64,000 bases of DNA from the NCBI RefSeq assembly GCF_039523735.1, contig NZ_BAAAFW010000091.1, positions 1-64,000 of the forward strand. Direction: 5' to 3'. The translations under genes and the position numbers were made by a program. Positions 7,532 through 16,696 of the stretch are shown here, piece after piece. Origin of the DNA: Tatumella punctata. GTDB taxonomy: Bacteria; Pseudomonadota; Gammaproteobacteria; Enterobacterales; Enterobacteriaceae. Position 1 is the stretch's first letter. The number at the start of each line of letters is the position of its first letter. The notes under the pieces are model-generated. The model saw only the letters and a program-made list of their open reading frames with translations. It was not told the DNA's origin and did no database searches.

Positions 7532-7573
7532 TTGACTGAGGTCAAGGAAGCAGGTCTGGTTATTTGTTATACA
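7532..7573 (+). promoter_or_regulatory. FNR-type site and -10 of grcA
   Basis: TTGACTGAGGTCAA at 7532-7545 is a symmetric FNR-like dyad (consensus TTGAT-N4-ATCAA). TATACA at 7568-7573 is a plausible -10. The dyad would sit near -41.5, the class II activation position reported for E. coli yfiD, in keeping with anaerobic induction. Confidence 0.65.
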
Positions 7574-7637
7574 GTGAGCATGTTGTTGATCCAGACGGAT
7601 TCTTTTAAATGACCGTTTCTTTCCCGGGAGGAAAAAT

Positions 7638-8021
7638 ATGATTAACGGAATTCAAATCACGAAAACCAGTAATAAAGCGCTGCTTAACTCTTTCTGGTTA
7701 CTTGATGAAGAAAACGCCGAAGCACGTTGTTTGTGTGCGAAAGGTGATTATCAGGCTGATCAGCTGGTCTCTTTACAGGAGCTGGGTGATATTGAGTATC
7801 GTGAAATTCCTTTAGAAGTAAAACCGCAGGTACGTGTTGAAGGTGGCCAGCATTTGAATGTAAATGTTTTACGCCGCGAAACTCTTGAAGATGCTGTTAA
7901 GCATCCGGAAAAATATCCGCAGCTGACTATCCGTGTATCAGGCTATGCCGTACGTTTTAATGCTCTGACACCGGAACAACAGCGTGATGTTATTACCCGT
8001 ACTTTTACCGAAAGCCTGTAA
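7638..8021 (+). CDS. grcA: Autonomous glycyl radical cofactor GrcA (YfiD)
   Basis: Small glycyl-radical protein that can replace the damaged C-terminus of pyruvate formate-lyase and restore its activity under microaerobic or acid stress. The 127-residue product has the glycyl radical motif RVSGYAVRF near 98-106, the radical Gly being in SGY. The start ATG follows GGGAGGAAAAAT. It is monocistronic, with an FNR-like site upstream and a strong terminator after it. Confidence 0.95.
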   Translation: MINGIQITKTSNKALLNSFWLLDEENAEARCLCAKGDYQADQLVSLQELGDIEYREIPLEVKPQVRVEGGQHLNVNVLRRETLEDAVKHPEKYPQLTIRVSGYAVRFNALTPEQQRDVITRTFTESL

Positions 8022-8041
8022 TTTTATCATCCGGTATTAGC

Positions 8042-8066
8042 GGGGCACTTTGTGCCCCGTTTTTAT
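8042..8066 (+). terminator. Terminator of grcA
   Basis: The stem GGGGCAC/GTGCCCC with a TTT loop is followed by GTTTTTATTT, directly behind grcA. Confidence 0.9.
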
Positions 8067-8171
8067 TTATAACGTATTGATATTTTTTATAAATAAAAAT
8101 ATTTATCTGATTTTTGATTGTCAGAATTTTTTCTTCGGGTAACAGGGTAAAAAACGACTGTTTACAGTGAT

Positions 8172-8193
8172 AAAAATCGCCCCGCAGGGGCGA
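8172..8193 (-). terminator. Terminator of srmB
   Basis: The stem TCGCCCC (8177-8183) pairs with GGGGCGA (8187-8193). On the minus strand it is followed by five T, so it ends the srmB transcript. Confidence 0.8.
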
Positions 8194-8217
8194 CTTTTAT
8201 ACGGTGGTGATGGATTT

Positions 8218-9555
8218 TTAATCCGGAGACTGTTCCGGCGTCTGAGGGGCTGCGGTGACTGATGATTTGCGGCGCTTACCGATATTTTTAGTATCGCGGT
8301 GACGCTGTTTTACCCGCGGTTTATCCGCCTCAGCTCTCTTTTTCTCTTTACGTTTTTCCAGCTGTCTTTTTGACGGTTTTTTCGGACCAGTGGCTGAAGG
8401 TGCACGGGTTTTTGGCCGCAGTTCATCAATGGTTCTGATTTTTAACGGCTCATTCAGATAACGACCAATTTTAATCAGCAGTTCGTTATCATGAGCTTCA
8501 ACCAGTGACAAAGCGGTACCTTTCTTTCCGGCCCGGCCGGTGCGGCCAATCCGGTGCAGATAGATATCAGCAGTGCGCGGCAGATCGAAGTTAATCACCA
8601 AAGTGACATCATCAATATCAATACCACGTGCAGCAACATCGGTGGCGACCAGCACGTTCACCCGGCCTTCGGTCAGTCGTTTGATGGCTTCATTACGCTT
8701 AGCCTGTACCATCTCACCTTCAAGATAGCTGCAACGGATATCAGCCTGACGCAACCACTCAGCCACTTCGTGCAGGCGCTCGCGCTTACGCACAAACACA
8801 ATCGCCCGGCTGGCTTCTGGTTTTTTCAGCAGGTGGATCAGTAGTCTGGTTTTATGTTCCAGGTCATCAGCACGGTAATACCATTGCTGAATTTTTTTAC
8901 GTTCACGGCGGCTGGGATCGGATTCAACGGTAACCGGTTCATTCAGTATCCGCTCAGCAAAATCTTCGATATGCTCCCCTTCCAGGGTAGCCGAGAACAA
9001 TAATGTCTGCTTACGCCAGCGCGTTTCCCCGGCGATGGTTTCAATGTCCTGGGCGAAGCCCATATCCAGCATGCGATCGGCTTCATCCAGGATCAGTGTT
9101 TCTACTGCGCGGCAATCGAAGTTCTCTTCTTTAATATATTGCAGCAGCCTGCCGGTGGTCGCGACAACAATGTCCTGATTAGTACTGAATACTTCAGCAT
9201 GGTTCATATACGCCACACCGCCGGTAATGGTGGAAATATCCAGGTGGGTATATTTCGCCAGTTCACGGGCCTGTTCAGCAACCTGCATTGCCAGTTCACG
9301 TGTCGGTGTCAGGATCAGGATACGCGGAGGACCTGACTTTTTACGGGGAAAGTCGAGCAGATGTTGTAATGCGGGCAGTAAATAGGCCGCTGTTTTTCCG
9401 GTACCTGTCGGTGCTGAACCCAGGACATCACGTCCATCCAGTGCGGGTGGAATTGCCTCTGCCTGTATAGCAGTGGGACGTGTGTAATTTTTATCCTGCA
9501 GTGCATTAAGCAGGCTTTCATCAAGTTCAAGTTCGGAAAATGTGGTTACAGTCAT
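8218..9555 (-). CDS. srmB: ATP-dependent RNA helicase SrmB (DEAD-box)
   Basis: DEAD-box helicase that helps early assembly of the large ribosomal subunit, important at low temperature. The 445-residue product starts with the Q motif (FSELELDESLLNAL...RPTAIQ), then Walker A APTGTGKT (48-55), PTRELA, the DEAD box (DEADRMLDMGF), SAT, and in the second RecA domain VATDVAARGIDI and HRIGRTGRAG. The tail from about 385 is rich in Lys/Arg, as expected for rRNA contact. AGAGGTAG precedes the ATG at 9555. It is divergent from trmN6 as in E. coli; the 198-bp gap shows nothing further. Confidence 0.95.
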   Translation of the reverse strand: MTVTTFSELELDESLLNALQDKNYTRPTAIQAEAIPPALDGRDVLGSAPTGTGKTAAYLLPALQHLLDFPRKKSGPPRILILTPTRELAMQVAEQARELAKYTHLDISTITGGVAYMNHAEVFSTNQDIVVATTGRLLQYIKEENFDCRAVETLILDEADRMLDMGFAQDIETIAGETRWRKQTLLFSATLEGEHIEDFAERILNEPVTVESDPSRRERKKIQQWYYRADDLEHKTRLLIHLLKKPEASRAIVFVRKRERLHEVAEWLRQADIRCSYLEGEMVQAKRNEAIKRLTEGRVNVLVATDVAARGIDIDDVTLVINFDLPRTADIYLHRIGRTGRAGKKGTALSLVEAHDNELLIKIGRYLNEPLKIRTIDELRPKTRAPSATGPKKPSKRQLEKRKEKKRAEADKPRVKQRHRDTKNIGKRRKSSVTAAPQTPEQSPD

Positions 9556-9753
9556 GGTCTACCTCTGTTTGGGGCGCTGATTATAGACACTTCGGGCGCA
9601 TTCTTCATCTGTTGTCTGCTTTCTGATGACCGCTAAATGATGTTTATCCCCTTCAGGCCGGCCACAGACCATGATTTTCACGGCAATATTTATGGCAGGG
9701 AGGTACACTTAGCGGTCTTATTCAGTGTCACAACATAATGCAGGACAGGATAA

Positions 9754-10518
9754 ATGCCGGTTGCGCCCAGTTTCAGAAAAAATGGTTTTACCTTCCGACA
9801 ATTTTTCGTCGCCCATGATCAGTGTGGCATGAAAGTCAGCACCGACGGTATTATTTTAGGTGCCAGTACACCGCTGCCTGATGATGGCCGGGTTCTGGAT
9901 ATTGGCAGTGGCAGTGGCCTGATCTCCCTGATGCTGGCGCAACGTATTGCTGCGCAAGGTATCAGGCCACAAATCGATGCGGTTGAGATTGAGCCATCGG
10001 CGGTGACTCAGTCCAGACAGAATATTGCCGAATCACCGTGGCCGGAAGCAATTTGCGTGCATCATGCGGATATCCTGACGTGGGAACCACAGATAACGCA
10101 ACCTTACGCAGTGATTGTCAGTAACCCGCCATTTTTTAGTCCCGGTGTCAGTTGCCGTTCTTCAACACGACAGACCGCCCGCTACACTACCACCCTGACT
10201 CACCTGGCGCTGCTGCAAAGTGCACAGCAGCATATTACGCCACAGGGCATATTTTGTGTCATTTTGCCGGCCAGTGAAGGGCAGGCATTTATTAAACTGG
10301 CGCAACATGAAGGCTGGCGATTACGTACCCGGGTACATATTTGTGAATACGCCGACCGACAACCGCACCGGATTCTGGCTTTTTTGTCCTTACAAAACGG
10401 CGGCTGTACGGAGCAGCAATTGATTATCCGTGATCCTTCAGCGGAGTATTCTGCCGGTTACCGGCAACTGACAGGGGATTTTTATTTATCGGCCCGCAGT
10501 CAGCCATCATCAGCATAG
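9754..10518 (+). CDS. trmN: tRNA1(Val) adenine-N6 methyltransferase TrmN6 (YfiC)
   Basis: Methylates N6 of adenosine 37 in tRNA1(Val) using S-adenosylmethionine. The 254-residue class I methyltransferase has the SAM-binding loop DIGSGSG at 49-55, acidic VEIEPS near 77-82, and the catalytic NPPF motif at 124-127. The length is in the family range. AGGATAA precedes the ATG. In E. coli the next gene is nadB; here 444 bp without a gene lead straight to rpoE. Confidence 0.93.
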   Translation: MPVAPSFRKNGFTFRQFFVAHDQCGMKVSTDGIILGASTPLPDDGRVLDIGSGSGLISLMLAQRIAAQGIRPQIDAVEIEPSAVTQSRQNIAESPWPEAICVHHADILTWEPQITQPYAVIVSNPPFFSPGVSCRSSTRQTARYTTTLTHLALLQSAQQHITPQGIFCVILPASEGQAFIKLAQHEGWRLRTRVHICEYADRQPHRILAFLSLQNGGCTEQQLIIRDPSAEYSAGYRQLTGDFYLSARSQPSSA

Positions 10519-10962
10519 CGGGTCAGCGCTTATGGTTAATACCGCCATCACCGGGAATGGTGTAATGAGCCTTTCCGGCGGCTGGGCCGGTCATTTTCTG
10601 CCGTGTTTCGGACAATGAACGTCAGGTAAAATAAGTGCTGCCGGACCAACGGTTCGCAGTGTGGTTTGTTTTACCGGGCCGGGCTCTGAATTAGAGATGA
10701 AAAGCTGAGTGTGATCAGGTAACCTGCCAGTAATATTACCTTTGCTCACTTATAATGGGCTGTGAAGGACTTAGTTTATCAGTAACACAAGGCCCGGATG
10801 ACAGATGATAATGCAGCTTGCTGGCTCTGTTATCCGGAAAACCCAGGGAATGATGAACTTTCTTTAAAGTATCTGCTCTAAGTCACCGCTTGCTCCGATT
10901 TTGTGAGATGTTGCTGGTGGTTTATTGGATGTAGAACATATTTTGTGGGGATATTACCTCGG
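10519..10962. other. 444-bp gene-free interval where E. coli carries nadB
   Basis: No open frame of support is seen on either strand. Its right end carries the sigmaE promoter and rpoE leader. The rpoE frame is open upstream to a GTG at 10903, but that extension lacks family similarity. I could not recognise any L-aspartate oxidase remnant by eye. Confidence 0.6.
10855..10881 (+). promoter_or_regulatory. SigmaE promoter of rpoE-rseABC
   Basis: GAACTT (10855-10860) and TCTAA (10877-10881) are separated by 16 bp, matching the RpoE consensus. It lies 82 bp before the rpoE start, indicating positive autoregulation. Confidence 0.8.
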
Positions 10963-11538
10963 ATGAGCGAGCAGTTAACAGATCAGGTTCTTGTTGAGCG
11001 CGTCCAGAAAGGAGATCAAAAGTCATTTAACTTACTGGTGATCCGATACCAGCATAAAGTGGCGAGCCTTGTGTCGCGTTATGTACCGTCAGGGGATGTT
11101 CCGGACGTTGTGCAGGAGTCATTTATCAAAGCCTATCGTGCCCTTGAGTCATTCCGTGGCGATAGTGCTTTCTATACCTGGTTATACCGTATTGCTGTCA
11201 ACACAGCGAAAAACTACCTGGTAGCTCAGGGACGCCGGCCACCATCCAGTGATGTGGATGCGGCAGATGCAGAAAATTTCGAAAGTGCAGGGGCATTAAA
11301 AGAAATTTCGAACCCTGAGAATTTAATGTTGTCAGACGAATTGAAACAAATTGTCTTTAGAACGATAGAAACATTACCTGAGGACTTGCGGATGGCAATT
11401 ACTCTCCGGGAGCTTGATGGCCTGAGCTACGAAGAGATTGCTGAGATTATGGACTGTCCGGTAGGAACTGTACGTTCACGGATTTTCCGGGCCCGCGAGG
11501 CTATTGATAACAAAGTTCAACCGCTGATCCAGCGCTAG
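10963..11538 (+). CDS. rpoE: RNA polymerase sigma factor RpoE (sigmaE, sigma24)
   Basis: ECF sigma factor for the envelope stress response, released when RseA is degraded. The 191-residue product equals the E. coli length. Region 2 includes YQHKVASLVSRYV and DVVQESFIKAYRALESFRGDSAFYTWLYRIAVNTAKN; region 4 includes LPEDLRMAITLRELDGLSYEEIAEIMDCPVGTVRSRIFRAREAI with the helix-turn-helix. I chose ATG 10963 (MSEQLTDQ) over an in-frame GTG at 10903. First gene of the rpoE-rseA-rseB-rseC operon, with its own sigmaE promoter upstream. Confidence 0.97.
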   Translation: MSEQLTDQVLVERVQKGDQKSFNLLVIRYQHKVASLVSRYVPSGDVPDVVQESFIKAYRALESFRGDSAFYTWLYRIAVNTAKNYLVAQGRRPPSSDVDAADAENFESAGALKEISNPENLMLSDELKQIVFRTIETLPEDLRMAITLRELDGLSYEEIAEIMDCPVGTVRSRIFRAREAIDNKVQPLIQR

Positions 11539-11567
11539 TGACAGCGGCTACTTGAAAGGTAAAAGGC

Positions 11568-12218
11568 ATGCAGAAAGAACAACTTTCCGCTTTAATGGAT
11601 GGTGAAATATTAGATCAGTCATTGATTGCTTCGCTGGCTAAAGATGCAGAGTTGCAGCAGCACTGGGCTGATTATCATCTTATCCGTGATACGATGCGTG
11701 GCGATGTCGGAACAGTGGTTCATTTTGATATCTCGGCGCGTGTTGCAGAAGCTATTGCGCAGGAACCGGCCCGTAATGTGACCTCGCTGATTCCGGAAGC
11801 CCAGCCGGTTCCTTCACGCTGGCGTAAAATGCCGTTTTTCGGCAAAAATCACCCGTGGATGGCACAACTGGCTCAGGTGGGTGTGGCAGCCTGTGTTTCT
11901 CTGGCGGTTATTGTCGGGGTGCAGCACTATGGTAATTCGCCGACAGGCACCAGCAATGCGGCTGACACTTCAGATACCCCGGCATTTAATACCCTGCCGA
12001 TGATGGGTAAAGCGTCTCCGGTAAGTCTGGGTGTCCCTTCAGATATCTTTGATGCGGGCAATGCTTCGCAGCAGGTTCAGGACCAGCGCCGCAGAGTTAA
12101 TGCGATGCTGCAGGACTATGAACTGCAACGCCGTCTGAATAATGACCAGTTCGAGTCGGGTGCTCCTGAACAGGCACAGATCAATGTGCCGGGTAATCAG
12201 TCTCTGGGTATTCAGTAG
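11568..12218 (+). CDS. rseA: Anti-sigmaE factor RseA
   Basis: Inner membrane protein whose cytoplasmic domain holds sigmaE inactive; DegS and RseP cleave it under envelope stress. The 216-residue product has the N-terminal sigma-binding domain (about 1-70, MQKEQLSALMDGEI), one transmembrane segment near 103-121 (AQVGVAACVSLAVIVGVQ), and a periplasmic C-terminal domain that binds RseB. The gap to rpoE is 29 bp and to rseB 5 bp. Confidence 0.95.
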   Translation: MQKEQLSALMDGEILDQSLIASLAKDAELQQHWADYHLIRDTMRGDVGTVVHFDISARVAEAIAQEPARNVTSLIPEAQPVPSRWRKMPFFGKNHPWMAQLAQVGVAACVSLAVIVGVQHYGNSPTGTSNAADTSDTPAFNTLPMMGKASPVSLGVPSDIFDAGNASQQVQDQRRRVNAMLQDYELQRRLNNDQFESGAPEQAQINVPGNQSLGIQ

Positions 12219-12223
12219 CAGTA

Positions 12224-13174
12224 ATGAAAAAAACGTTTCGTCTGATAGCTACTCTGGCTGGTAGCTTACTTTTTTCATTTGCCACCTCAGCGCAGGAGTC
12301 TGCGTCTGAGGCATTGCTGGAAAAGATGGAACAAGCCAGCGCCAGTCTTAATTACGAACTCGCCTATATCAATGTTTCCCGGCAGGGGATTGAATCACTG
12401 CGTTATCGTCATGCGCTGGTTTCCGGACAGACTTATGCCCAGATGCTGCAAATGGATGGCCCGCGGCGTGAAATTATCCAGCGCGGTAACAATATCAGCT
12501 ATTTTGAATCTGGTTTAGAGCCCTTTACCTTACCCGGAGAGCACATCATTGATGGTCTGCCTTCGGTACTGTATGCCGATTTTAGCCGGTTACACGATTT
12601 CTATGATTTTATTCCGGTTGGCCGTTCGCGGGTGGCCGATCAGATGTGTGATGTAGTGCGGGTTGTCTCTCATGATGGTTCCCGCTACAGCTATGTCATC
12701 TGGCTGGATGTTGATACCTCCCTGCCATTACGCGTTGACCTGCTGGACCAGGACGGTGAGACTATCGAGCAGTTCCAGGTGATCAGTTTTGCGGTGGATA
12801 ACGGTATCAGCCGCATGATGCAGGCGCTGAAAGACACCAGTCTGCCGCCGGTTATCTCTTTGCCGGCAGGGGAGAAGGTTAATTTTTCCTGGAAGCCCGC
12901 ATGGCTGCCCGCCGGTATGCAAATGATTTCTCAGACCCGCCGTCAAATCCCGAATATCGGGAAAGCTTTCGAAACCCGGCTTTACTCTGATGGTTTATTT
13001 ACCTTTACCATTAATGTGACTGATGCAGATAAATACAGCCTGAATCAGACATTGCGCACTGGACGACGTACCATTCAGGTGGAAATACGTAATAATAAAG
13101 AAATAAGTGTTGTTGGCGAACTTCCTCCGGCAACCGCGAAACGTATTGCGGATAGTGTTGATACAGGTAACTGA
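12224..13174 (+). CDS. rseB: SigmaE regulatory protein RseB
   Basis: Periplasmic protein that binds RseA and shields it from DegS; it senses mislocalised lipopolysaccharide or lipoproteins. The 316-residue product has a signal peptide cleaved near SAQES (about residue 23), a LolA/LppX-like N-terminal domain and a smaller C-terminal domain (MucB/RseB fold). It is the third gene of the rpoE operon, with a 2-bp gap to rseC. Confidence 0.94.
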   Translation: MKKTFRLIATLAGSLLFSFATSAQESASEALLEKMEQASASLNYELAYINVSRQGIESLRYRHALVSGQTYAQMLQMDGPRREIIQRGNNISYFESGLEPFTLPGEHIIDGLPSVLYADFSRLHDFYDFIPVGRSRVADQMCDVVRVVSHDGSRYSYVIWLDVDTSLPLRVDLLDQDGETIEQFQVISFAVDNGISRMMQALKDTSLPPVISLPAGEKVNFSWKPAWLPAGMQMISQTRRQIPNIGKAFETRLYSDGLFTFTINVTDADKYSLNQTLRTGRRTIQVEIRNNKEISVVGELPPATAKRIADSVDTGN

Positions 13175-13176
13175 CT

Positions 13177-13647
13177 ATGATGAGAGAATGGGCAACGGTT
13201 GCTAGCTGGGAAAACGGGATAGCGACACTGCATACTGAGGCTAAAACCTCCTGTAATAGCTGTACGGCCCGCAAAGGCTGTGGCAGCCATTTACTGAATA
13301 AACTTGGGCCTGCAGATGCCGAAGTTATGCAGATTGCCAGTAAACAGCCACTACAGCCGGGCCAGCGTATTGAGTTAGGCATCCGCGAAAGCAGTCTGCT
13401 GGGCTCTGCGCTGTTAGTCTATATGACTCCGCTACTGGGGCTGTTTATGCTTGCCGGATTGTTTCAGATGCTCTTTCATTCGGATCTCGCCTCGGCCAGT
13501 GGCGCATTGCTTGGCGGCGTGGGTGGTTTTATTTTGTCTAAAGGCATCTCGGCGCTGATCGGTGATAAAGAAGCTTTTCAGCCAGTGATCCTCAGTATTG
13601 CTTTGCCACCTGATACATTACGTTTTGAAAACGTAAAGAGTGAGTAA
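13177..13647 (+). CDS. rseC: SoxR-reducing system protein RseC
   Basis: Inner membrane protein of the RseC/MucC family; in E. coli it takes part in reduction of SoxR together with the Rsx complex. The 156-residue product has a cytoplasmic, cysteine-rich N-terminus (CNSCTARKGCGSHLL, near 26-40) and two hydrophobic segments (about 73-94 and 99-118). It is the last gene of the rpoE operon, followed at once by a strong terminator. Confidence 0.93.
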   Translation: MMREWATVASWENGIATLHTEAKTSCNSCTARKGCGSHLLNKLGPADAEVMQIASKQPLQPGQRIELGIRESSLLGSALLVYMTPLLGLFMLAGLFQMLFHSDLASASGALLGGVGGFILSKGISALIGDKEAFQPVILSIALPPDTLRFENVKSE

Positions 13648-13651
13648 CCCT

Positions 13652-13675
13652 GGCCGGACAATGTCCGGCCTTTTT
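13652..13675 (+). terminator. Terminator of the rpoE operon
   Basis: The perfect 8-bp stem GGCCGGAC/GTCCGGCC with an AAT loop is followed by TTTTT. Confidence 0.92.
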
Positions 13676-13859
13676 CACACCTGAATTTACCTTTCTCTGT
13701 AGCAATTACACCGAGTTACCGGCTTTCGTAGCGGCCCTTAACAGTGTAATATGCCTCCTCATTAATGAGGCTGACTCAATACGAGTAACGAGTGATGTTA
13801 CTTATCATCTCTGTGCCCGGGTATTCAACAGACGTTTTTACGCGAAGATATTCATATAA

Positions 13860-15659
13860 ATGAAGCATATAAGAAACTTTTCCATTATAGCGCACATCGA
13901 TCACGGCAAATCTACGCTTTCCGATCGCCTGATTCAGACCTGCGGCGGGCTGACCGATCGTGAAATGGCTGCTCAGGTTCTGGATTCAATGGAACTGGAA
14001 CGTGAACGCGGTATTACCATTAAAGCACAGAGTGTGACGCTGGATTATAAAGCGACGGATGGTCAGACCTATCAGCTGAATTTCATCGATACTCCGGGAC
14101 ACGTCGACTTTTCTTATGAAGTTTCCCGGTCACTGGCGGCCTGTGAAGGGGCATTGCTGGTGGTGGATGCAGGGCAGGGGGTTGAAGCCCAGACCCTGGC
14201 CAACTGCTATACGGCCATGGAAATGGACCTCGAAGTCGTTCCGGTACTGAATAAAATTGACCTGCCGGCAGCCGATCCTGACCGTGTGGCTCAGGAAATT
14301 GAAGATATTGTTGGGATTGATGCAACAGATGCAGTGCGCTGCTCGGCAAAAACCGGTATCGGTGTGCCAGATGTGCTGGAACGTCTGGTCCGTGATATCC
14401 CGGCCCCGGAAGGTGATCCTGAAGGCCCGTTGCAGGCACTGATTATCGACTCATGGTTTGATAACTACCTGGGCGTAGTGTCACTGGTGCGGATTAAAAA
14501 CGGCACCCTGCGCAAAGGTGAGAAAATTAAGGTAATGAGTACCGGACAGGTCTATAACGCTGATCGGTTAGGTATCTTTACACCGAAGCGGGTTGACCGC
14601 GACTCCCTGGGGTGTGGCGAAGTTGGCTGGCTGGTGTGTGCGATTAAAGACATTTTAGGTGCACCGGTAGGTGATACCCTGACCAGCGCCCGCAATCCGG
14701 CGGATAAAGCGTTACCGGGCTTTAAAAAAGTGAAGCCACAGGTATATGCGGGTCTGTTCCCTGTCAGTTCTGATGATTATGAATCATTCCGTGATGCGCT
14801 GGGTAAACTCAGCCTGAATGATGCATCGCTGTTCTATGAGCCGGAGAGCTCTACGGCACTGGGCTTTGGATTCCGTTGTGGTTTCCTCGGTCTGCTGCAT
14901 ATGGAAATTATCCAGGAACGTCTGGAGCGTGAGTATGATCTCGACCTGATCACTACCGCCCCGACCGTGGTTTACCAGGTACAGACCACAGACGGTGAAA
15001 CTGTTTATGTGGACAGCCCTTCCAAGCTGCCACCTCTGAATAATATTGAAGAATTACGCGAACCTATTGCTGAGTGTCATATGCTGGTACCGCAGGAGTA
15101 TCTGGGTAACGTCATTACACTTTGTATTGAGAAACGCGGCGTGCAAACCAATATGGTTTATCATGGAAACCAGATTGCATTAACCTATGAAATCCCGATG
15201 GCTGAAGTTGTTCTGGATTTCTTTGACCGGCTGAAGTCGACGTCGCGGGGTTATGCATCTCTGGATTATAATTTTAAACGATTCCAGGCCTCTGACATGG
15301 TACGTGTCGATGTTCTGATTAACTCAGAACGTGTTGATGCGTTAGCACTGATTACCCATCGTGATAATTCGCAATATCGCGGACGTGAACTGGTGGAAAA
15401 GATGAAAGATCTGATCCCGCGTCAGCAGTTTGATATTGCGATTCAGGCTGCGATTGGTAACCACATTATTGCCCGTTCGACAGTGAAACAATTACGTAAA
15501 AACGTACTCGCCAAGTGTTATGGCGGTGACGTAAGCCGTAAGAAAAAGCTGTTGCAGAAACAGAAAGACGGTAAAAAACGTATGAAGCAGGTGGGCAACG
15601 TAGAGTTACCACAGGAAGCGTTTTTAGCCATTCTTCATGTGGGCAAGGACAATAAATAA
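13860..15659 (+). CDS. lepA: Elongation factor 4 (LepA, back-translocating GTPase)
   Basis: Ribosome-associated translational GTPase linked to translation under stress and to initiation or subunit assembly. The 599-residue product matches E. coli length. G1 AHIDHGKS lies at 11-18, G3 DTPGH near 77-81, G4 NKID near 131-134, and the LepA-specific C-terminal domain (YGGDVSRKKKLLQKQKDGKKRMK) is intact. The ribosome binding site before ATG 13860 is weak. lepB follows after 9 bp, as in the E. coli operon. The 184 bp between the rpoE-operon terminator and lepA should hold its promoter, though I cannot place it with confidence. Confidence 0.97.
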   Translation: MKHIRNFSIIAHIDHGKSTLSDRLIQTCGGLTDREMAAQVLDSMELERERGITIKAQSVTLDYKATDGQTYQLNFIDTPGHVDFSYEVSRSLAACEGALLVVDAGQGVEAQTLANCYTAMEMDLEVVPVLNKIDLPAADPDRVAQEIEDIVGIDATDAVRCSAKTGIGVPDVLERLVRDIPAPEGDPEGPLQALIIDSWFDNYLGVVSLVRIKNGTLRKGEKIKVMSTGQVYNADRLGIFTPKRVDRDSLGCGEVGWLVCAIKDILGAPVGDTLTSARNPADKALPGFKKVKPQVYAGLFPVSSDDYESFRDALGKLSLNDASLFYEPESSTALGFGFRCGFLGLLHMEIIQERLEREYDLDLITTAPTVVYQVQTTDGETVYVDSPSKLPPLNNIEELREPIAECHMLVPQEYLGNVITLCIEKRGVQTNMVYHGNQIALTYEIPMAEVVLDFFDRLKSTSRGYASLDYNFKRFQASDMVRVDVLINSERVDALALITHRDNSQYRGRELVEKMKDLIPRQQFDIAIQAAIGNHIIARSTVKQLRKNVLAKCYGGDVSRKKKLLQKQKDGKKRMKQVGNVELPQEAFLAILHVGKDNK

Positions 15660-15668
15660 GGACCTGGC

Positions 15669-16640
15669 ATGGCAAATATGTTCGCGTTGATTCTGGCGTT
15701 AGCGACCTTAATCACCGGAATCATCTGGTGCATTGATAAATTTGTGTGGGCGCCGGCCCGCCGCAGGAAGCAGCAACAGGCTCAGGAACAGGCGGGTAAT
15801 ACGCTGGATAAAACAGCCCTGAGCGCTGTTGACCGTAAACCGGGCTGGATTGAAACCTCTGTATCGGTATTCCCGGTATTATTTGTGGTTTTCATTGTGC
15901 GCTCATTTATTTTTGAGCCATTTCAGATTCCGTCGGCATCCATGATGCCGACCTTACTGATCGGTGATTTTATTCTGGTCGAAAAGTTTGCCTACGGACT
16001 GAAAGATCCGATTACCCAGACAACGCTGATCCCGACCGGCCACCCGAAACGTGGTGACGTGGTGGTGTTTAAATATCCGAAAGATCCCAGTGTCGACTAT
16101 ATTAAGCGTGTGATTGGTTTACCTGGTGATAAGGTGGTATTTGACCCTTACAGTAAAACCCTCTCCATCACTCCGGGCTGTGGTTTTGGCCATTGTGGTA
16201 ATCCGGTCCCTGTGACCTACAGTGATATGGAACCGAGTAACTTTGTGCAGACCTTCAGTGGTTTTGACGGTAATGAAGTCGGTAACGGATTCTATCAGCT
16301 ACCGCTGGATCAAAGTATGCAGGGCGGACTGCGCCTTGGGATCCGCAAAGAAACCCTTGGTGATGTCACCCATAATATTTTACTGGTTAATGAAGCACAG
16401 AGTCCGGTCAGTTCCTATTACCAGCAGCCAGGTCAGCCCCCGGCAACATGGGTTGTACCTGCCGGTGAGTACTTTATGATGGGCGACAACCGCGACAACA
16501 GTGCTGACAGCCGTTACTGGGGATTTGTTCCTGAGAAGAACCTGGTGGGTAAAGCCGTTGCCATCTGGATGAGCTTCAAAAAACAGGAAGGCCAGTGGCC
16601 GACAGGTGTACGCCTGAGCCGTATTGGTGGCATCCATTAA
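15669..16640 (+). CDS. lepB: Signal peptidase I
   Basis: Inner membrane serine protease that cleaves Sec signal peptides on the periplasmic face. The 323-residue product has two N-terminal membrane segments (about 4-22 and 62-80), the nucleophile Ser91 in PSASMMPT, the general-base Lys146 in DYIKRV, and the C-terminal box MGDNRDNSADSRYWG. The positions equal those of the E. coli enzyme. It is co-transcribed with lepA. Confidence 0.97.
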   Translation: MANMFALILALATLITGIIWCIDKFVWAPARRRKQQQAQEQAGNTLDKTALSAVDRKPGWIETSVSVFPVLFVVFIVRSFIFEPFQIPSASMMPTLLIGDFILVEKFAYGLKDPITQTTLIPTGHPKRGDVVVFKYPKDPSVDYIKRVIGLPGDKVVFDPYSKTLSITPGCGFGHCGNPVPVTYSDMEPSNFVQTFSGFDGNEVGNGFYQLPLDQSMQGGLRLGIRKETLGDVTHNILLVNEAQSPVSSYYQQPGQPPATWVVPAGEYFMMGDNRDNSADSRYWGFVPEKNLVGKAVAIWMSFKKQEGQWPTGVRLSRIGGIH

Positions 16641-16650
16641 TACTAATGTG

Positions 16651-16676
16651 GGCCCGCATTTGCGGGCCTTGTTTCT
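16651..16676 (+). terminator. Terminator-like hairpin after lepB
   Basis: The stem GGCCCGC/GCGGGCC with an ATTT loop is followed by TTGTTTCT. It separates lepAB from the rnc operon. Confidence 0.75.
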
Positions 16677-16696
16677 CAAACCTGGCCGGCAGGCCA

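Noticed and set aside
10903..10962. In-frame extension of RpoE, or an rseD-like leader peptide
   Set aside because: The region lacks similarity to RpoE. E. coli has an rseD leader ORF here, but I could not recognise one from sequence alone.
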